Positions 22,370 to 31,863 of a stretch of 64,000 bases of DNA are shown piece after piece. Source of the stretch: Acholoe squamosa (lineage: Eukaryota; Annelida; Polychaeta; Phyllodocida; Polynoidae); contig OX439049.1 of assembly GCA_949317995.1 (NCBI GenBank), positions 14,260,395 to 14,324,394 of the forward strand. The letters run 5' to 3'. Position 1 is the first letter of the stretch. Each line of letters begins with the position of its first letter. A model generated the notes under the pieces. The model worked only from the letters and a program-made list of their open reading frames with translations, was not told where the DNA came from and made no database searches. Position numbers and translations under genes: made by a program.

Positions 22370-22890
22370 AAAATTCTTCTATCCTTTGCTACAACAGGTA
22401 ATTTTAGGGTGCTCGGTCAATGAATTAGGCAGTAGAATGTGTATATCTGAATTGCGGTATCGATGCAGTGGGATATGGCTATCTCGGGTATAGCCATAGG
22501 ATTGCTATGGGAGTAGGGAGCTACAACTAAGGACTGGACCATGAATGCAAAATTCTTCTTTCACTAGCTAGAATGGGCAATTTCAGGGTGCTCGGTCAAT
22601 GAATTAGGCAATAGCACATGCATAACTGAATTGCGGTATCGACGCAGTGGGATATGGGTATCTCTGGTATAGACATAGGATTGCAATGGCAGTAAGGAGG
22701 TATACCTACAGATTGGACCATGAATGCAAAAGTCTTCTTTCCTTAGCTACAATAGTTAATTTCAGGGTGCTCGGTCAATGAATTAGACAATAGAATGTGT
22801 ATATCTGACTTGCGGTATCGATGCAGTGGGATATGGCTGTCTTCAGTATAGACATAGGATTTCTGTGGGAGAAGGGAGCTACAACTAAGG
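22370..22890. repeat. Three ~180-bp tandem units, right of the centre
   Basis: These are the reverse complements of the units at 21780-22260, with TTGCGGTATCGAYGCAGTGG and CCATGAATGCAAAATTCTTC in each. Unit spacing (178 and 181 bp) differs slightly from the left side (182 and 164 bp), so the two arms have diverged by small indels since duplication. Confidence 0.8.
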
Positions 22891-22898
22891 ATTCGACC

Positions 22899-23057
22899 CA
22901 GTGGCGGATTTAGGGGGGGGGGGGCGCGAGGGAGCGCGCACCCCCTTTTTCCCAGTACTTAAGAGTTTACCTAACTTTTTTTACCCTAGAATTTAGCCAA
23001 AATTAGGGGCTAAATGAGGGGCGCCCCCCCATTTCAAAATCCTGGATCTGACACTGG
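22899..23057. mobile_element. CAGTGKCRGATCCAGG MITE (right-arm copy)
   Basis: Inverted counterpart of 21588-21745: it starts CAGTGGCGGATTTAGG and ends CCTGGATCTGACACTG, with the interior CCAGTACTTAAGAGTTTACC. Differences are mostly in homopolymer lengths. Confidence 0.7.
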
Positions 23058-23644
23058 GACCACTGCCAGGAGCCAGCTTTTCAGCCCACCACCAGCCCCC
23101 CCCCCTCTGTGCTATATGATGTCTTTTCCATTCACTGCCATTGGAGGACTTCATATTATCATGCAGTGCAGTGAGTCATCGCTATACGCCATTATAACCC
23201 TGGTTAAATCCCAAGACAGCAGTACCTATACCAAATAGCCTCATCGACTATCAAGGAAACCCGATATTTCACTCCACTTTATTCCCACAACTTCACAGGC
23301 TCTTTACATGAACATTATCTTTAGTATCAATAGATTCATGGGCCTTTTGCCCTATCGTTGTGGGCCTTTTATCCCAGCATGTACATTGCCGATGGCGCCT
23401 AACAGGCATCATAATGAAAACCTACAATATTACCTTTTATTGCCATCGGGAGGGGGGGGCTTGATGGATTTTGGCACAGATTTATTCTGAGCCCCCCCAC
23501 CACTATGACAAAATAAATCAAGCCCCCCCCCCCAATAAGAACTGATTTTGCAAAATGACCCATCCCAAAATCGGATAATTAAGCATGTGGAATGATGCAC
23601 CAGGGAATAAATGACTTGGCCCTTTAATAGACATTATAAGAGCT

Positions 23645-23984
23645 AAGGGAGTGATAATTTTTTAACAATGGGGGGAGGGGGGGCTGGTGGGTTTGAAAGG
23701 GGGGGACAGAATTTTTCGACCCATTGACCAGAGGGGGTCAGAATTTTTTCAACCCCTTGGACCAGGGAGGGGTCAAAATAATTTCACCTTTTTTTTTTTC
23801 AGCAAAAAAGCCTATGCATTTCTGTAGGTTAAAAGAGCTCATTCGCACACGATTTTCGGCTCTCCCTTGGGGGAGGGAGGGTTGGTCAAAACAATTTTGG
23901 CCTTCAAGGGGGGGGCACAAATTTTTTTCCACGTGTCAGCGTGTAGACCCACCATGTTGTTAAAAAAATGATCACTCCCTACGG
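23645..23984. mobile_element. G/C-run MITE copy (right-arm mirror)
   Basis: Starts AAGGGAGTGATAATTTTTTA and ends AATGATCACTCCCTACGG; mirror of 20664-20990. The central segment GCAAAAAAGCCTATGCATTT matches the left arm's TGCATTTTGCTG side in inverted order. Confidence 0.7.
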
Positions 23985-24007
23985 GGCATATTATCCCAAA
24001 GGCTTAA

Positions 24008-24079
24008 AGGAGCTCTGAATTGGCTACGTCCGCCACAGTGCTAACGTCGGCGGACGTAGGTCCTCGATTCAGAGCGCCT
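24008..24079. mobile_element. 72-bp hairpin MITE with TTAA target duplication and empty site
   Basis: Flanked by TTAA at 24004-24007 and 24080-24083. The ends AGGAGCTCTGAATTG and CGATTCAGAGCGCCT are inverted repeats, and GGCTACGTCCGCC pairs with GGCGGACGTAGG inside. The mirrored left arm (about 20628-20641, GGCCCTTTCAAGCC) lacks it and reads straight through, which is direct evidence for insertion after the arms formed. TTAA duplications are typical of piggyBac and Kolobok transposases. Confidence 0.8.
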
Positions 24080-24094
24080 TTAAAGGGGCCTCTT

Positions 24095-24377
24095 AGGGAG
24101 TGGTCATTATTTATCAACAGGGGGGTGGTGGGTTTTCGCGCGGACGTACGGAAATTTTTTACGCCCCCCTTCGACGGCAGTCAAAATTTTTAGCGCCCCC
24201 GCGCCAGAGGCGCAGAGAGTTTTCGCGCCCCTCTTTGATCTATAGTAGCGCGCTGGCTTTTTTGCTAAAAAGAGGGTGAATATTTTTAGCCCCCCCTCGG
24301 GAGGGGTCTGAAAATTTTACGCCCCCCCTCAAACCCACCCTCCCCCCCCTGTTGATAAATAATGACCACTCTCTTAC
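24095..24377. mobile_element. G/C-run MITE copy with TTA flanks
   Basis: TTAGGGAGTGGTCATTATTT at the left and AAATAATGACCACTCTCTTA at the right. The interior includes GCGCCAGAGGCGCAGAGAG, also seen near 19650 and 20160. Another copy follows at about 24592-24762 (AAGGGAGTGGTCATTATTTA to GACCACTCCCTAA). Confidence 0.65.
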
Positions 24378-25484
24378 AACCCACCACCTCCCCGCCCCCT
24401 GTTTATCTAAATTCTGTCCCCCCTTTCAAACCCACCAGCCCACCACTGTTGTTAAAAAATGATCACTCCCTAAGGGGACTGGTGGGTTTGCACGTGGACG
24501 AACGAAAAAAATTTCGCCCCCCCTTTCAACAGGTCAAAATTTTTATGACCCCCACCCTCAGCAGGCGAAAATCGTGTGTGAACACGCCCTTTTAAGGGAG
24601 TGGTCATTATTTATTAACAGGGGGGTGGTGGGTTTGAGGGGGGAGCGTAAAATTTTCAGACCTTGCCATCGAGGGGGGGGGGTCGTAAAAGAAATTTTGC
24701 GCATCCGCCGGAAAACCCACCACCCCCCCTTTTTTTAAATAATGACCTGACCACTCCCTAATTATCCGATTTTTGGGATGGATCATTTTCCAAAATCAGT
24801 TCTCATTGGGGGTGGGGGGTGGGGAATTTTGTCATAGTGATTGGGGGTAGTCACAGTTTGAGCCCCTAATGGCACTACGAGTATGTGAGTTGGGCGCCGA
24901 TCCAACTAGGTTGGGGGGGGTGGAGGCCTCCGTCCCCGGTCCCAGGGTACCAGATGAGAGTGAGTGGCTTCGGCGTGACAGCCCTAGACTACCAGAGTGA
25001 CACTGACAGTGCCCGGTGTCACCGACACCGGTGGGCGCATAGAAAGGTGATGTCTGATTGGCTGGCCTATTTTGAAATACGGCGTACAAGGAGCGCCCTG
25101 ATTGGCCGAGGGTATATGTATTGTGTGTTACGATTGGTTGTTCAATGACCTGTCTGGTATGCGATACCAATCGAGGCCTCCTACTTCTGACCCCTGGTTT
25201 ACAAATATCTCTATTTTTATAAAAGGAGTTATTTCTTTTACTAAATTGGCAGTATTTTTCTACACATCCTCACTTTTAAAAATCCCTGTCTATTTTCCAT
25301 GTTTCTGTTAATTTTTCTTTTAACCTTTAAATGATTTTGTGATTTTGAGAAATTTCTCTCCCACACTCTATGGCCCAGGTGTTTAGAGCCCCACTGTCCA
25401 TGCCCGCATCACCCTCCCAGCTCGGGAGCTTTCAAAACCGCCTGACGACTGACTGACAGTGTCCTTTTACCCAATTTCCTGTAG

Positions 25485-25529
25485 GGCATTGCCAACAAGA
25501 AGGAGCTGTCTCCAGAAACCCCCAAATAG
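25485..25529 (+). CDS. Candidate terminal coding exon (unknown gene)
   Basis: A good acceptor with a polypyrimidine tract (CCTTTTACCCAATTTCCTGTAG) abuts an open 15-codon segment reading GIANKKELSPETPK and then TAG. The lysine/proline-rich, hydrophilic peptide reads like a natural C-terminus, and every codon from the splice junction to the stop is ordinary. No partner exon was found. If real, the intron before it contains the 6.6-kb foldback. I do not recognise the family. No AATAAA was noticed in the next few hundred bases. Confidence 0.35.
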   Translation, partial: GIANKKELSPETPK

Positions 25530-26457
25530 AGGTCGCTGCTGAGAGGTGGCATTATAGGTCTTCACAACATTGAAATCAAGGAAAACCTTGGAAGACTTTC
25601 AGGTTTCATTCCTAGAGAGAACACGTCATTACAATGACTGAGTTCAACTCAGGAAGTGAGGGACAGGGCAAGGGCTTAAAGTGTAGACGTGCCCTGAGGG
25701 CCGGTGGGGAGGTTGTGGGGAGGGCGGAGGGCGAGTGGGACGGACAGTTGTCCATGTTACTGTCACCGACCCGCCATGACCACCAAATATATCTATGTTA
25801 GCCTCCCCAGCTGTCTGCCCCTCCCACTAACCAAGATATACCACCACGATTTGCCAACCTCTGCCCACCCTGCCTCCCCTGTGACTGAGCGCTTAAGGCA
25901 TGCTTACATAGACACTTCTCAACCAAACCAGATAAAACCTGAATTATTCAGGGAACCGCCTGGTTAACTTTTAAGCCGAGACTGGTTTATAATGTTGAGG
26001 GTTAAAAGATATGTTTATGTTGGAAACAGTTGTGCAATGGCCATGATTTGAGAATAGGCCCAAACAAGAATTTCTTTTAATTCATTGGAAATCAAGGTAT
26101 GTGATATTAAGGGTTATAATGCATATGACCCAACATACACCAAAGGCCAATTAAGCTTTTGAATAGTCTTCGAAATGGACTTGAGCTCTATCATTGCCAT
26201 TCATACAGCACCTCATCCAAAAGTATTTTTATAAGCACCATCATCAGAAACCATGCAGAGCATGAACCCAATTCCACTCACTTCACCAAAACCGGGTGCT
26301 TACATGGGCACTCAGAAAGCTAATGCGTCCCAGCTCACCAAGTCTGGTTTGGAGTGGCTGTGTAAGCCAGCCTTTATCCAGCACTCACCCATAGAGCCCA
26401 CTGCCAGGGGCCAGGAAGGAGGTCCACACACAATCATCACTGCATCACCCTTATAAG
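25530..26457. other. No further gene seen
   Basis: GC-rich around 25680-25880 but without splice-bounded frames. AAGGAAAACCTTGG near 25578 is a small palindrome. Possibly 3' UTR of the preceding candidate exon. Confidence 0.3.
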
Positions 26458-26668
26458 AGCAGCTAATGCATTAATGCATCATGACGAGTAGATGCACCAG
26501 GACTGCATTCATGCACCACGACAGCCCTATGGGGTTGATACCTTCCCGGAGGGTCGGCATGATGCACCAATGCGGTGCTGGCGAGTAGACTCGCCAGCAC
26601 TGCATTGGTGCATCATGCCGACCAAGAAACATAAACCTGCGGCATCAGGCGGCCATTGAAGGGCTAGG
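26458..26668. mobile_element. TTAA-family MITE with a 72-bp near-perfect hairpin core
   Basis: The core 26552-26623 consists of 35-bp arms beginning GGTCGGCATGATGCACC and ending GGTGCATCATGCCGACC, with one mismatch and a 2-bp spacer (AG). It is the clearest hairpin of the family. Neighbouring family words are CTAATGCATTAATGCATCATG at the left and GGCGGCCATTGAAGGGCTA at the right. Conservation of this palindrome in a neutral-looking repeat suggests recent insertion or gene-conversion maintenance. Confidence 0.75.
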
Positions 26669-27097
26669 GAGAAAGCACCACAGCATTATGGAAATGTGAC
26701 AGGGTAACGCACTGCACGAGGACAGGCTCGAAAGCCCAGAGATGAGATTTGAACCCAGCCATGATAAAATGGTGCTGGGACAATATGGGGCTGGATTTGT
26801 GATGGAGGTAGTACCAAAACAAGTCATGTTACTTTGGGTAGTCCCGTGTCGGTATGCAGCAGTAGGTCTAGATGGTGGACAATATGGTGGTGGGTGCTGT
26901 GTTGGAAGTGTAGGCAATATGTTCACCCTAAGCAGTTGCATAGTGCATTTTGCAGCATTGGTCGCCACATAATGCATTAAGAAGCCTTTAATATGGGATG
27001 AAACATCTTGAAGGGAGGACATGATGCACAAAATCATAGGAGGCGAGTAGAATCGGCAGAGGTGCTTTGGAGCATCATAGCAACAAATAGAGCACCA
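26669..27097. other. No gene seen
   Basis: Unique sequence with a short open frame on each strand and no domain or splice support. GTGCATTTTGCAGCATTGGT near 26943 is a weak family-like word. Confidence 0.3.
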
Positions 27098-27303
27098 TAC
27101 TGTACAAAAAAGTTGTCGAAATGACGGCAGAATCCTCGTCCCAAAGTTGCCAGAGATCCGTTGTTATTTTCACAGAGATTCCTTGTATCACCGTACTACC
27201 ACCTGGGGCTTCTTGTAAAAATTACACTGCAATATGATTACGGTGGTTCACTGTTCAGTTTTACGAGGATCCCTGGTAGATTCAAGTGATTTTTTTACAG
27301 TGC
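27098..27303. mobile_element. MITE with ACTGTAAAAAA-type ends
   Basis: The left end TACTGTACAAAAAAG and right end TTTTTTTACAGTGCA are imperfect inverted repeats. The interior contains AATTACACTGCAATATGA, which repeats the terminal motif. CACTGTAAAA termini recur in several invertebrate MITE groups, but the superfamily is not determinable here. Confidence 0.5.
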
Positions 27304-27448
27304 AGCCTAGAGGCATCATGGGGATAATAAGATGTTAAAAACAGCATGTGACTATATTGCTATACAAATAGCCATGCATAACTCTCTCATTGAAGAAGAC
27401 ACATAACTCGTTTCCTTTGATACACATCAACCTCAAAAGTGGCTCCAT

Positions 27449-27482
27449 ATAGCTCTAGATTTATACATAAATCTAGAGCTAT
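27449..27482. repeat. Perfect 16-bp inverted repeat
   Basis: ATAGCTCTAGATTTAT, a 2-nt spacer (AC), then ATAAATCTAGAGCTAT: no mismatch over 16 bp. It could be a cruciform site or the remnant of a tiny foldback. No dispersed relatives were noticed in this window. Confidence 0.8.
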
Positions 27483-28343
27483 TTTCCAAATTGTCATCGT
27501 TATGCATGAATGCAACCCTTATGAGAGGAAGTGTCAGGGTTGTCATCTTTTATCAATGAATCATACTAGTCTCAGGGGGTAGTTTAGTCAGCCTCAGGAA
27601 AAATGTTTGAGGAAGCAAATTATCCGAGAACTAAGTGCAATTATAATAGAAAATTTGGAATAGGCTCAATTATTTCTGTCTCAGGTAAAGAGAGATATGA
27701 GATATTGAAGGGTTGAGGACGTAAGGTTTGAATGTACCTAAATTTAATCAATTTGTACCTTAAAGCTCACTGAAGCAAACATCTACATGATGCAAAGAAG
27801 ATTTATTAAAAGTAGGTTTTCACTCCACTCATGCTTACATAGATGTAAAACGAGAAAGATAAGTTCCCTGAAGACTGATAAAGGAGAGGTCGTACTGGAT
27901 GGCAGGTGGGTTAAGGCAGGAGAGAGGAGGCATCAAATAAAGATGGTATAAAATACCTTTATGTAACCTGGGAATTGAACATAATGTGGGAAATGGAGCG
28001 ATAGGAAAAATGACAACAGTGCATAAGGTTATTTGAGAGGAAATGGGGGTGTGCATGAGTGGGAATCATAAATACAACAAAGGTACAAGTCGTATTCATG
28101 GCACAAGCTCATGGAGAAAGAATGATAACTAGTATTGTCTTAGAATATGAAATGATACGGTGGATTCGCCATTGAATATTTGAAAGAATTCTCAATACAT
28201 GGGCATCATTTGAGAGATATTGGGCGTGTCTCATTGTATCTTTTCCTGTCCAAGGGAAAAGCTAGGATGAATATTGATAGACTTAATATGATTTCATCTG
28301 TATTTGGCAAGCAGAGTAAACATGCCCTCATGCCTCACTACCC
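27483..28343. other. AT-rich DNA, no gene seen
   Basis: No exon with good splice sites and no terminal repeats recognised. Confidence 0.3.
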
Positions 28344-28433
28344 TTAACCCTTAAAGGCACTCATGATGCTTCCAGTTCCAGGTATCTTTGTATGATGCAT
28401 TAATAGTGCACTGAGCAGGCGTTTAAGGGTTAA
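28344..28433. mobile_element. 90-bp minimal TTAA-family MITE
   Basis: The shortest complete copy: TTAACCCTTAAAGGC at the left and GCGTTTAAGGGTTAA at the right, with CATGATGC and GTATGATGCATTAATAG between. It defines the family ends as CCCTTAAAGGC next to a TTAA target duplication, the target of piggyBac/Kolobok-type transposases. Confidence 0.8.
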
Positions 28434-28479
28434 TAAGGTTCCCATAGACCGGTGTAAAAATACAACTGACATGGGCCGC

Positions 28480-28752
28480 TACTTGGGGTGGGGTACGCGC
28501 CAGCGACTTGGGGCGGGTCACACAAAGTCCCTGAAGGCCAACTGTCTCCCCAGCCCCGATCATGGTCTGTGCGTGATAACACCTTCCGAGCAACTCACAG
28601 AGCAGTTCCCCAAAGAGCTCGCCCACTGCCAAGGGAGCCTGCCAAAGTGGGTTTTCTGTAACTGTATCGCAAACAGGCAACTCAAGGCTGTACATGGCTC
28701 ATTGGCCTTGATTCGCTCAGGAGCCAGGGAGTCGCTCACAATAAGACCATGA
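28480..28752 (+). CDS. Possible exon in a GC-rich block (weak)
   Basis: A GC-rich island in AT-rich DNA with a forward open frame containing SEQLTEQFPKELAHC and KWVFCNCIANRQL, preceded by an acceptor-like GTCTCCCCAG at 28543-28552. An opposite-strand frame is also open, so coding strand and reality are both uncertain. No domain recognised. Confidence 0.2.
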   Translation, partial: YLGWGTRQRLGAGHTKSLKANCLPSPDHGLCVITPSEQLTEQFPKELAHCQGSLPKWVFCNCIANRQLKAVHGSLALIRSGARESLTIRP

Positions 28753-29019
28753 GCAGCTCAGAATGGGCTCCACCAGGACTGGCAGTATGCTGAGACACTC
28801 TGCTAACAGGTGGTGGCCATTCTGTGCTGGAATTGGCACAATTTGATTTTGAGCAAATCATAGCTTTTCTTATTTCAAGGAAATAATAGACACTTCAATG
28901 AATGAGGTAATTAATTGTATGAGACCGACAAATTAAAGATTAAAAAAAAAATCGATAATGTAAGATGACATATATTGATGATCAAGCATGAGATTGGGTT
29001 TTTGGGAAAAAAATCGAGA

Positions 29020-29170
29020 TGGTGCCCCTTTCCCTTCTCTGAGGTAGTATTTGAGATGGATCTTACAGGATAAAAGCATGAAAAGTTTAAGACCGACCCC
29101 CATTTATTAATGCTAAATTGGTTTCTCATTGGATCTGTGCAAATCACAAAGATGACCAATTCAGCCTTCA
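29020..29170. repeat. Old dispersed repeat, paired with 35930-36075
   Basis: Shared words in order: CTCTGAGGTAGTATTTGAGA, TAAGACCGACCCCCAT, GGATCTGTGCAAAT and AAAGATGACC (or near variants) at the second site. No terminal repeats were defined. The pair represents an aged element of unknown class. Confidence 0.4.
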
Positions 29171-29520
29171 AATATCCGAGATTTCGGATATATCCTGAAG
29201 AATCCCATGCCTGGATGATGGGTAACTGGGTTTAGTTCACACTACAGATTAGATATCTCATTTGTTTAACTGTGACTTCAGAATAAATGTAATCTACAGA
29301 CACTTAAGTCCTCCCCTTATTATATGTATTTAATCTCAAACAAAGGCGAGTCTTGATGTTTCTTTGAAGAAAAACAGAAGTATACATATTTATAAGACAT
29401 ACGTCACAAAGCCTCTAGCCATGTTGTCTTGCAGGCAGGCATTTTTTCAGTCTCTGGGTAGTCAAGTGGGCCCAAGAAGCTTCTTGATGTATAACAGGGG
29501 GTTAGGTGGTTATCACCAAG

Positions 29521-29594
29521 TCTCCGATACAATACACTATCTTAATCTCCGATACAATACACTATCTTAATCTCCGATACAATACACCATCTTC
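29521..29594. repeat. 25-bp tandem repeat, 3 copies
   Basis: TCTCCGATACAATACACTAT plus CTTAA occurs three times, the last copy with ACCATCTTC instead of ACTATCTTA. A small recent duplication. Confidence 0.9.
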
Positions 29595-29672
29595 TACTTC
29601 TGTCTTGATACAGTGCCTCAATACCAGCCCCTCGGCCTCTGTGACCTTGCTATCTGACCTTGTGAGGTCAAC

Positions 29673-29878
29673 TTAGGGGTGCCCTGTTTTATCCTCCTGC
29701 TGCATGGATGGGGAGGGGTTGTGGTATGAGTTGGGGGTGGGGGTGGACAGGCCCCTCTGCCAACTCAGTGCCGACTGCCGGCTGCCTCTCCCTGGGGAGA
29801 CCTGCGTCTCTCTGAGACGCCCTCTGCCACTTCCGGACGTCCTGAGCACGCTGGGCAGGCTGGCGGCGACGCTACTGC
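29673..29878 (-). CDS. Candidate terminal coding exon, Ser/Arg/Pro-rich (unknown gene)
   Basis: On the minus strand an acceptor (CATGCAGTCTTTAG) precedes a 206-nt open segment ending in TAA at 29673. The frame uses G/C-ending codons (GCC AGC CTG CCC AGC GTG CTC), unlike the flanking AT-rich DNA. The peptide includes SSVAASLPSVLRTSGSGRGR and SYHNPSPSMQQEDKTGHP, an intrinsically disordered, basic tail typical of intracellular regions of signalling or channel proteins. The exon would follow one ending in phase 1. The plus strand is also open, so independent support is needed. The product is not recognised. Confidence 0.45.
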
Positions 29879-29941
29879 CTAAAGACTGCATGGTACACTT
29901 CGTAACCTGTACTGTAGATATCAGTAGTGGTCTTATAATGG

Positions 29942-30063
29942 CAGGGATGAAAGTCACTGAGCACTTAAATCCCTGAAATACTCCATTAGAACCCCTGAAA
30001 TATAGGCTTTATATACTTGAAAATCCCTGAAATCAGGGAAAACCCTTAAGACTTTCATCCCTG
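29942..30063. mobile_element. CATCCCTG MITE (122 bp)
   Basis: CAGGGATGAAAGTC at the left and GACTTTCATCCCTG at 30050-30063 are perfect inverted termini. The subterminal box is ATCCCTGAAATCAGGGAAA. Flanks TAATGG and TAATGT match at 5 of 6. It begins about 60 bp upstream of the candidate minus-strand exon at 29673-29878. Confidence 0.8.
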
Positions 30064-31009
30064 TAATGTATCAGCGTCTGACTTTGAATTACTGTATGAT
30101 ACCTCTTTATAATGTGTACATGTATAGCCTCCTAGCAGAAATATGCATTCTATTAAATGTATGGAAAGTTGCCCTACTACATGTACTATTCTGGCACTTA
30201 ACGTACACTGTATACTCAATATTCTACACATTTACTCTTCTTTTATCAATGGCAACCTTCTGGCAAAGGAAAAGATGTATCGCCATTCGTGGGTCGATTA
30301 TTACCACCACTCAGATACTCAGGCGACTTTCAAATGACATTGGGTGCGGTGCTCAAAGTCTATTTTGAGTCCACACTACACAGTAGAGACGACTCAAGCA
30401 GCCACATAAAAGCACAGAGCTGATGTATACTCATGACGTCTTTATGATGTACGTTTATTAGCCCAACAATACGCACAGACATCTGTGACCATGGCTTTAA
30501 GTACACCAGTTAGATTTACGTGTGGTGGTCCCTTTTGTATGATTATTTTCCGAAATACATATAAAGCCTCTTGCATTACTGACGTTAATTTTATTAGTTG
30601 ATGATACATTCATCTCTGTTCATGAGATAGAAGGGCCAGTATCTCAGGAATGCTGGAAGATGCTGGAATACCTGTGATGTCCTTTCAAAAGTAAAGTGAT
30701 GACTTGATTTCCACTTTAAACGCTCAACATTCAAAGAAATACCAATGGCTGAATACTAGATTTTTTTTCCAGTTTTATTAGGCATTTCCTATAGATATTA
30801 CAACCAAAAGTTGAAATTCCAAGCAAGTTATGAAAGGTGGCCTATGATATCAACAATGTCTTTTTTGTCATGGACGTCGTCAAGGTTATTAAAGTGTCAC
30901 CATGGACGTCATGTCAGTGACGAGTTCTTTCAGTTGTCAGAGTTGCATGTCTCCGATCCCTAACGAGACATTTGGACACTGCAGCCGTGTGTCCGGCCAT
31001 GACTGCACT
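30064..31009. other. No supported gene
   Basis: Unique sequence. Near 30945-31010 a Cys-rich forward reading (CMSPIPNETFGHC, SGHDCTEP) follows an acceptor-like GAGTTCTTTCAG at 30921-30932, but it runs into the inverted-repeat element at 31010, so an exon is only a remote possibility. Confidence 0.25.
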
Positions 31010-31425
31010 GAGCCCGGGGGGGGGGGGGCACTGGCCTCGGTTAGGGTACCAACTGTGGTACTGACCCCGCAGAGCGGTGGCTGTCGATGTGTCAAAGGGG
31101 GGTAAAAGGGGGGGGGGGGCTGTTGACTCAATTATATCTTAAGATTAGGGGGCTGCTAATGTATTATAACTTGCATGGAAGGAAAGTGACTTGAATATTC
31201 CATGCTATCACTCCAGGGTGGTCAAAATCCCTGAGTAGGACTGTCAAAGAACCCTAATTTTCATGGAAGAGGGCCCCAAAAAGGGGGGTTGTTAGCAGAC
31301 TTCAAGAAAAGGGGGCTGTAAAAAGGGAGCTCTTTTTTAAGGGGCTGTAAAATGGCGAAAAAGGGGGCTGTAGTTTCGCAGTTGGTACTACTAATCAAAG
31401 AGTCAGTGCCCCCCCCGGGGCTCTG
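31010..31425. mobile_element. MITE with AGCCCCGGGGGGGGCACTG ends
   Basis: The left end GAGCCCGGGGGGGGGGG plus GCACTGG and right end CCAGT-like CAGTGCCCCCCCCGGGGCTC are inverted repeats, extended by GGGTACCAACTG and CAGTTGGTACTAC. The interior is rich in GGGGGCTGTWA words (31270-31375) and includes a 12-G run. CTG occurs on both outer sides, a possible 3-bp target duplication. Non-coding. Confidence 0.65.
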
Positions 31426-31599
31426 AGCCCCTGGACACCTTAATCATGTATTGCAAGTACATTGAGCATCATCCGAGTGGACATGGGGTGGAGGGGGTGT
31501 GAATTATTTAGATGATTTATACACTCCTCAGAAGCAACGTGCGTATAGGAATTCTCAACGAGCACTAATGGAGAGGTTAGGATCACAACGTGTATACGG

Positions 31600-31741
31600 C
31601 AGAGATGCCATTCACTGGCCGACAAAAACCAGGAAAACTGGACGTTTGACACATTTTCCCAGGAATTTAACATAATTTAATACAGAAATCTTGGGATCAG
31701 AGCCAGGAATTCCTGGTAAACCAGGAAAAGTGGCATCTCTG
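31600..31741. mobile_element. CATCTCTG MITE with target duplication ATACGG
   Basis: CAGAGATGCCA at the left and TGGCATCTCTG at the right, flanked by ATACGG at 31594-31599 and 31742-31747. The subterminal box is CCAGGAATTCCTGG followed by AAACCAGGAAAAG. Same architecture and duplication length as the CATCCCTG elements but with different terminal and subterminal letters. Confidence 0.85.
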
Positions 31742-31863
31742 ATACGGCAATGTTAGTACATGTCTGCACTAAGGCGCTGGTATGGTCGAAATGTACTCTA
31801 CATGTGGTGAGTAGGCATATATTAACCTTGCTAATGACACCAATAATATTTGTCCTCCATTAG

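Larger units (their letters stand above)
18540..25170. mobile_element. 6.6-kb foldback (imperfect palindrome)
   Basis: The outer segments mirror each other: CAACCAATCGTAACAC (from 18572) with GTGTTACGATTGGTTG (to 25141), GGCCAGCCAATCAGATG with TCTGATTGGCTGGCC, and GGGCTGTCATGCCGAAGCC with GGCTTCGGCGTGACAGCCC. Inner mirrors include 21000-21340 with 23290-23640, and 21588-21745 with 22899-23057. The centre is near 22310. The left arm is longer, with extra sequence at about 18860-19760. Three CCAAT boxes sit near each outer end. No transposase frame is visible. It may be a Foldback/Galileo-like element or a segmental inverted duplication; outer target duplications were not found. Confidence 0.85.

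Noticed and set aside
26742-26972. Overlapping plus and minus frames near 26.7-27.0 kb
   Set aside because: No splice sites, no domain and similar openness on both strands.
30902-31105. Cys-rich forward frame near 30945-31010 as an exon
   Set aside because: The frame runs into the G-run terminus of an inverted-repeat element and has no donor before it.
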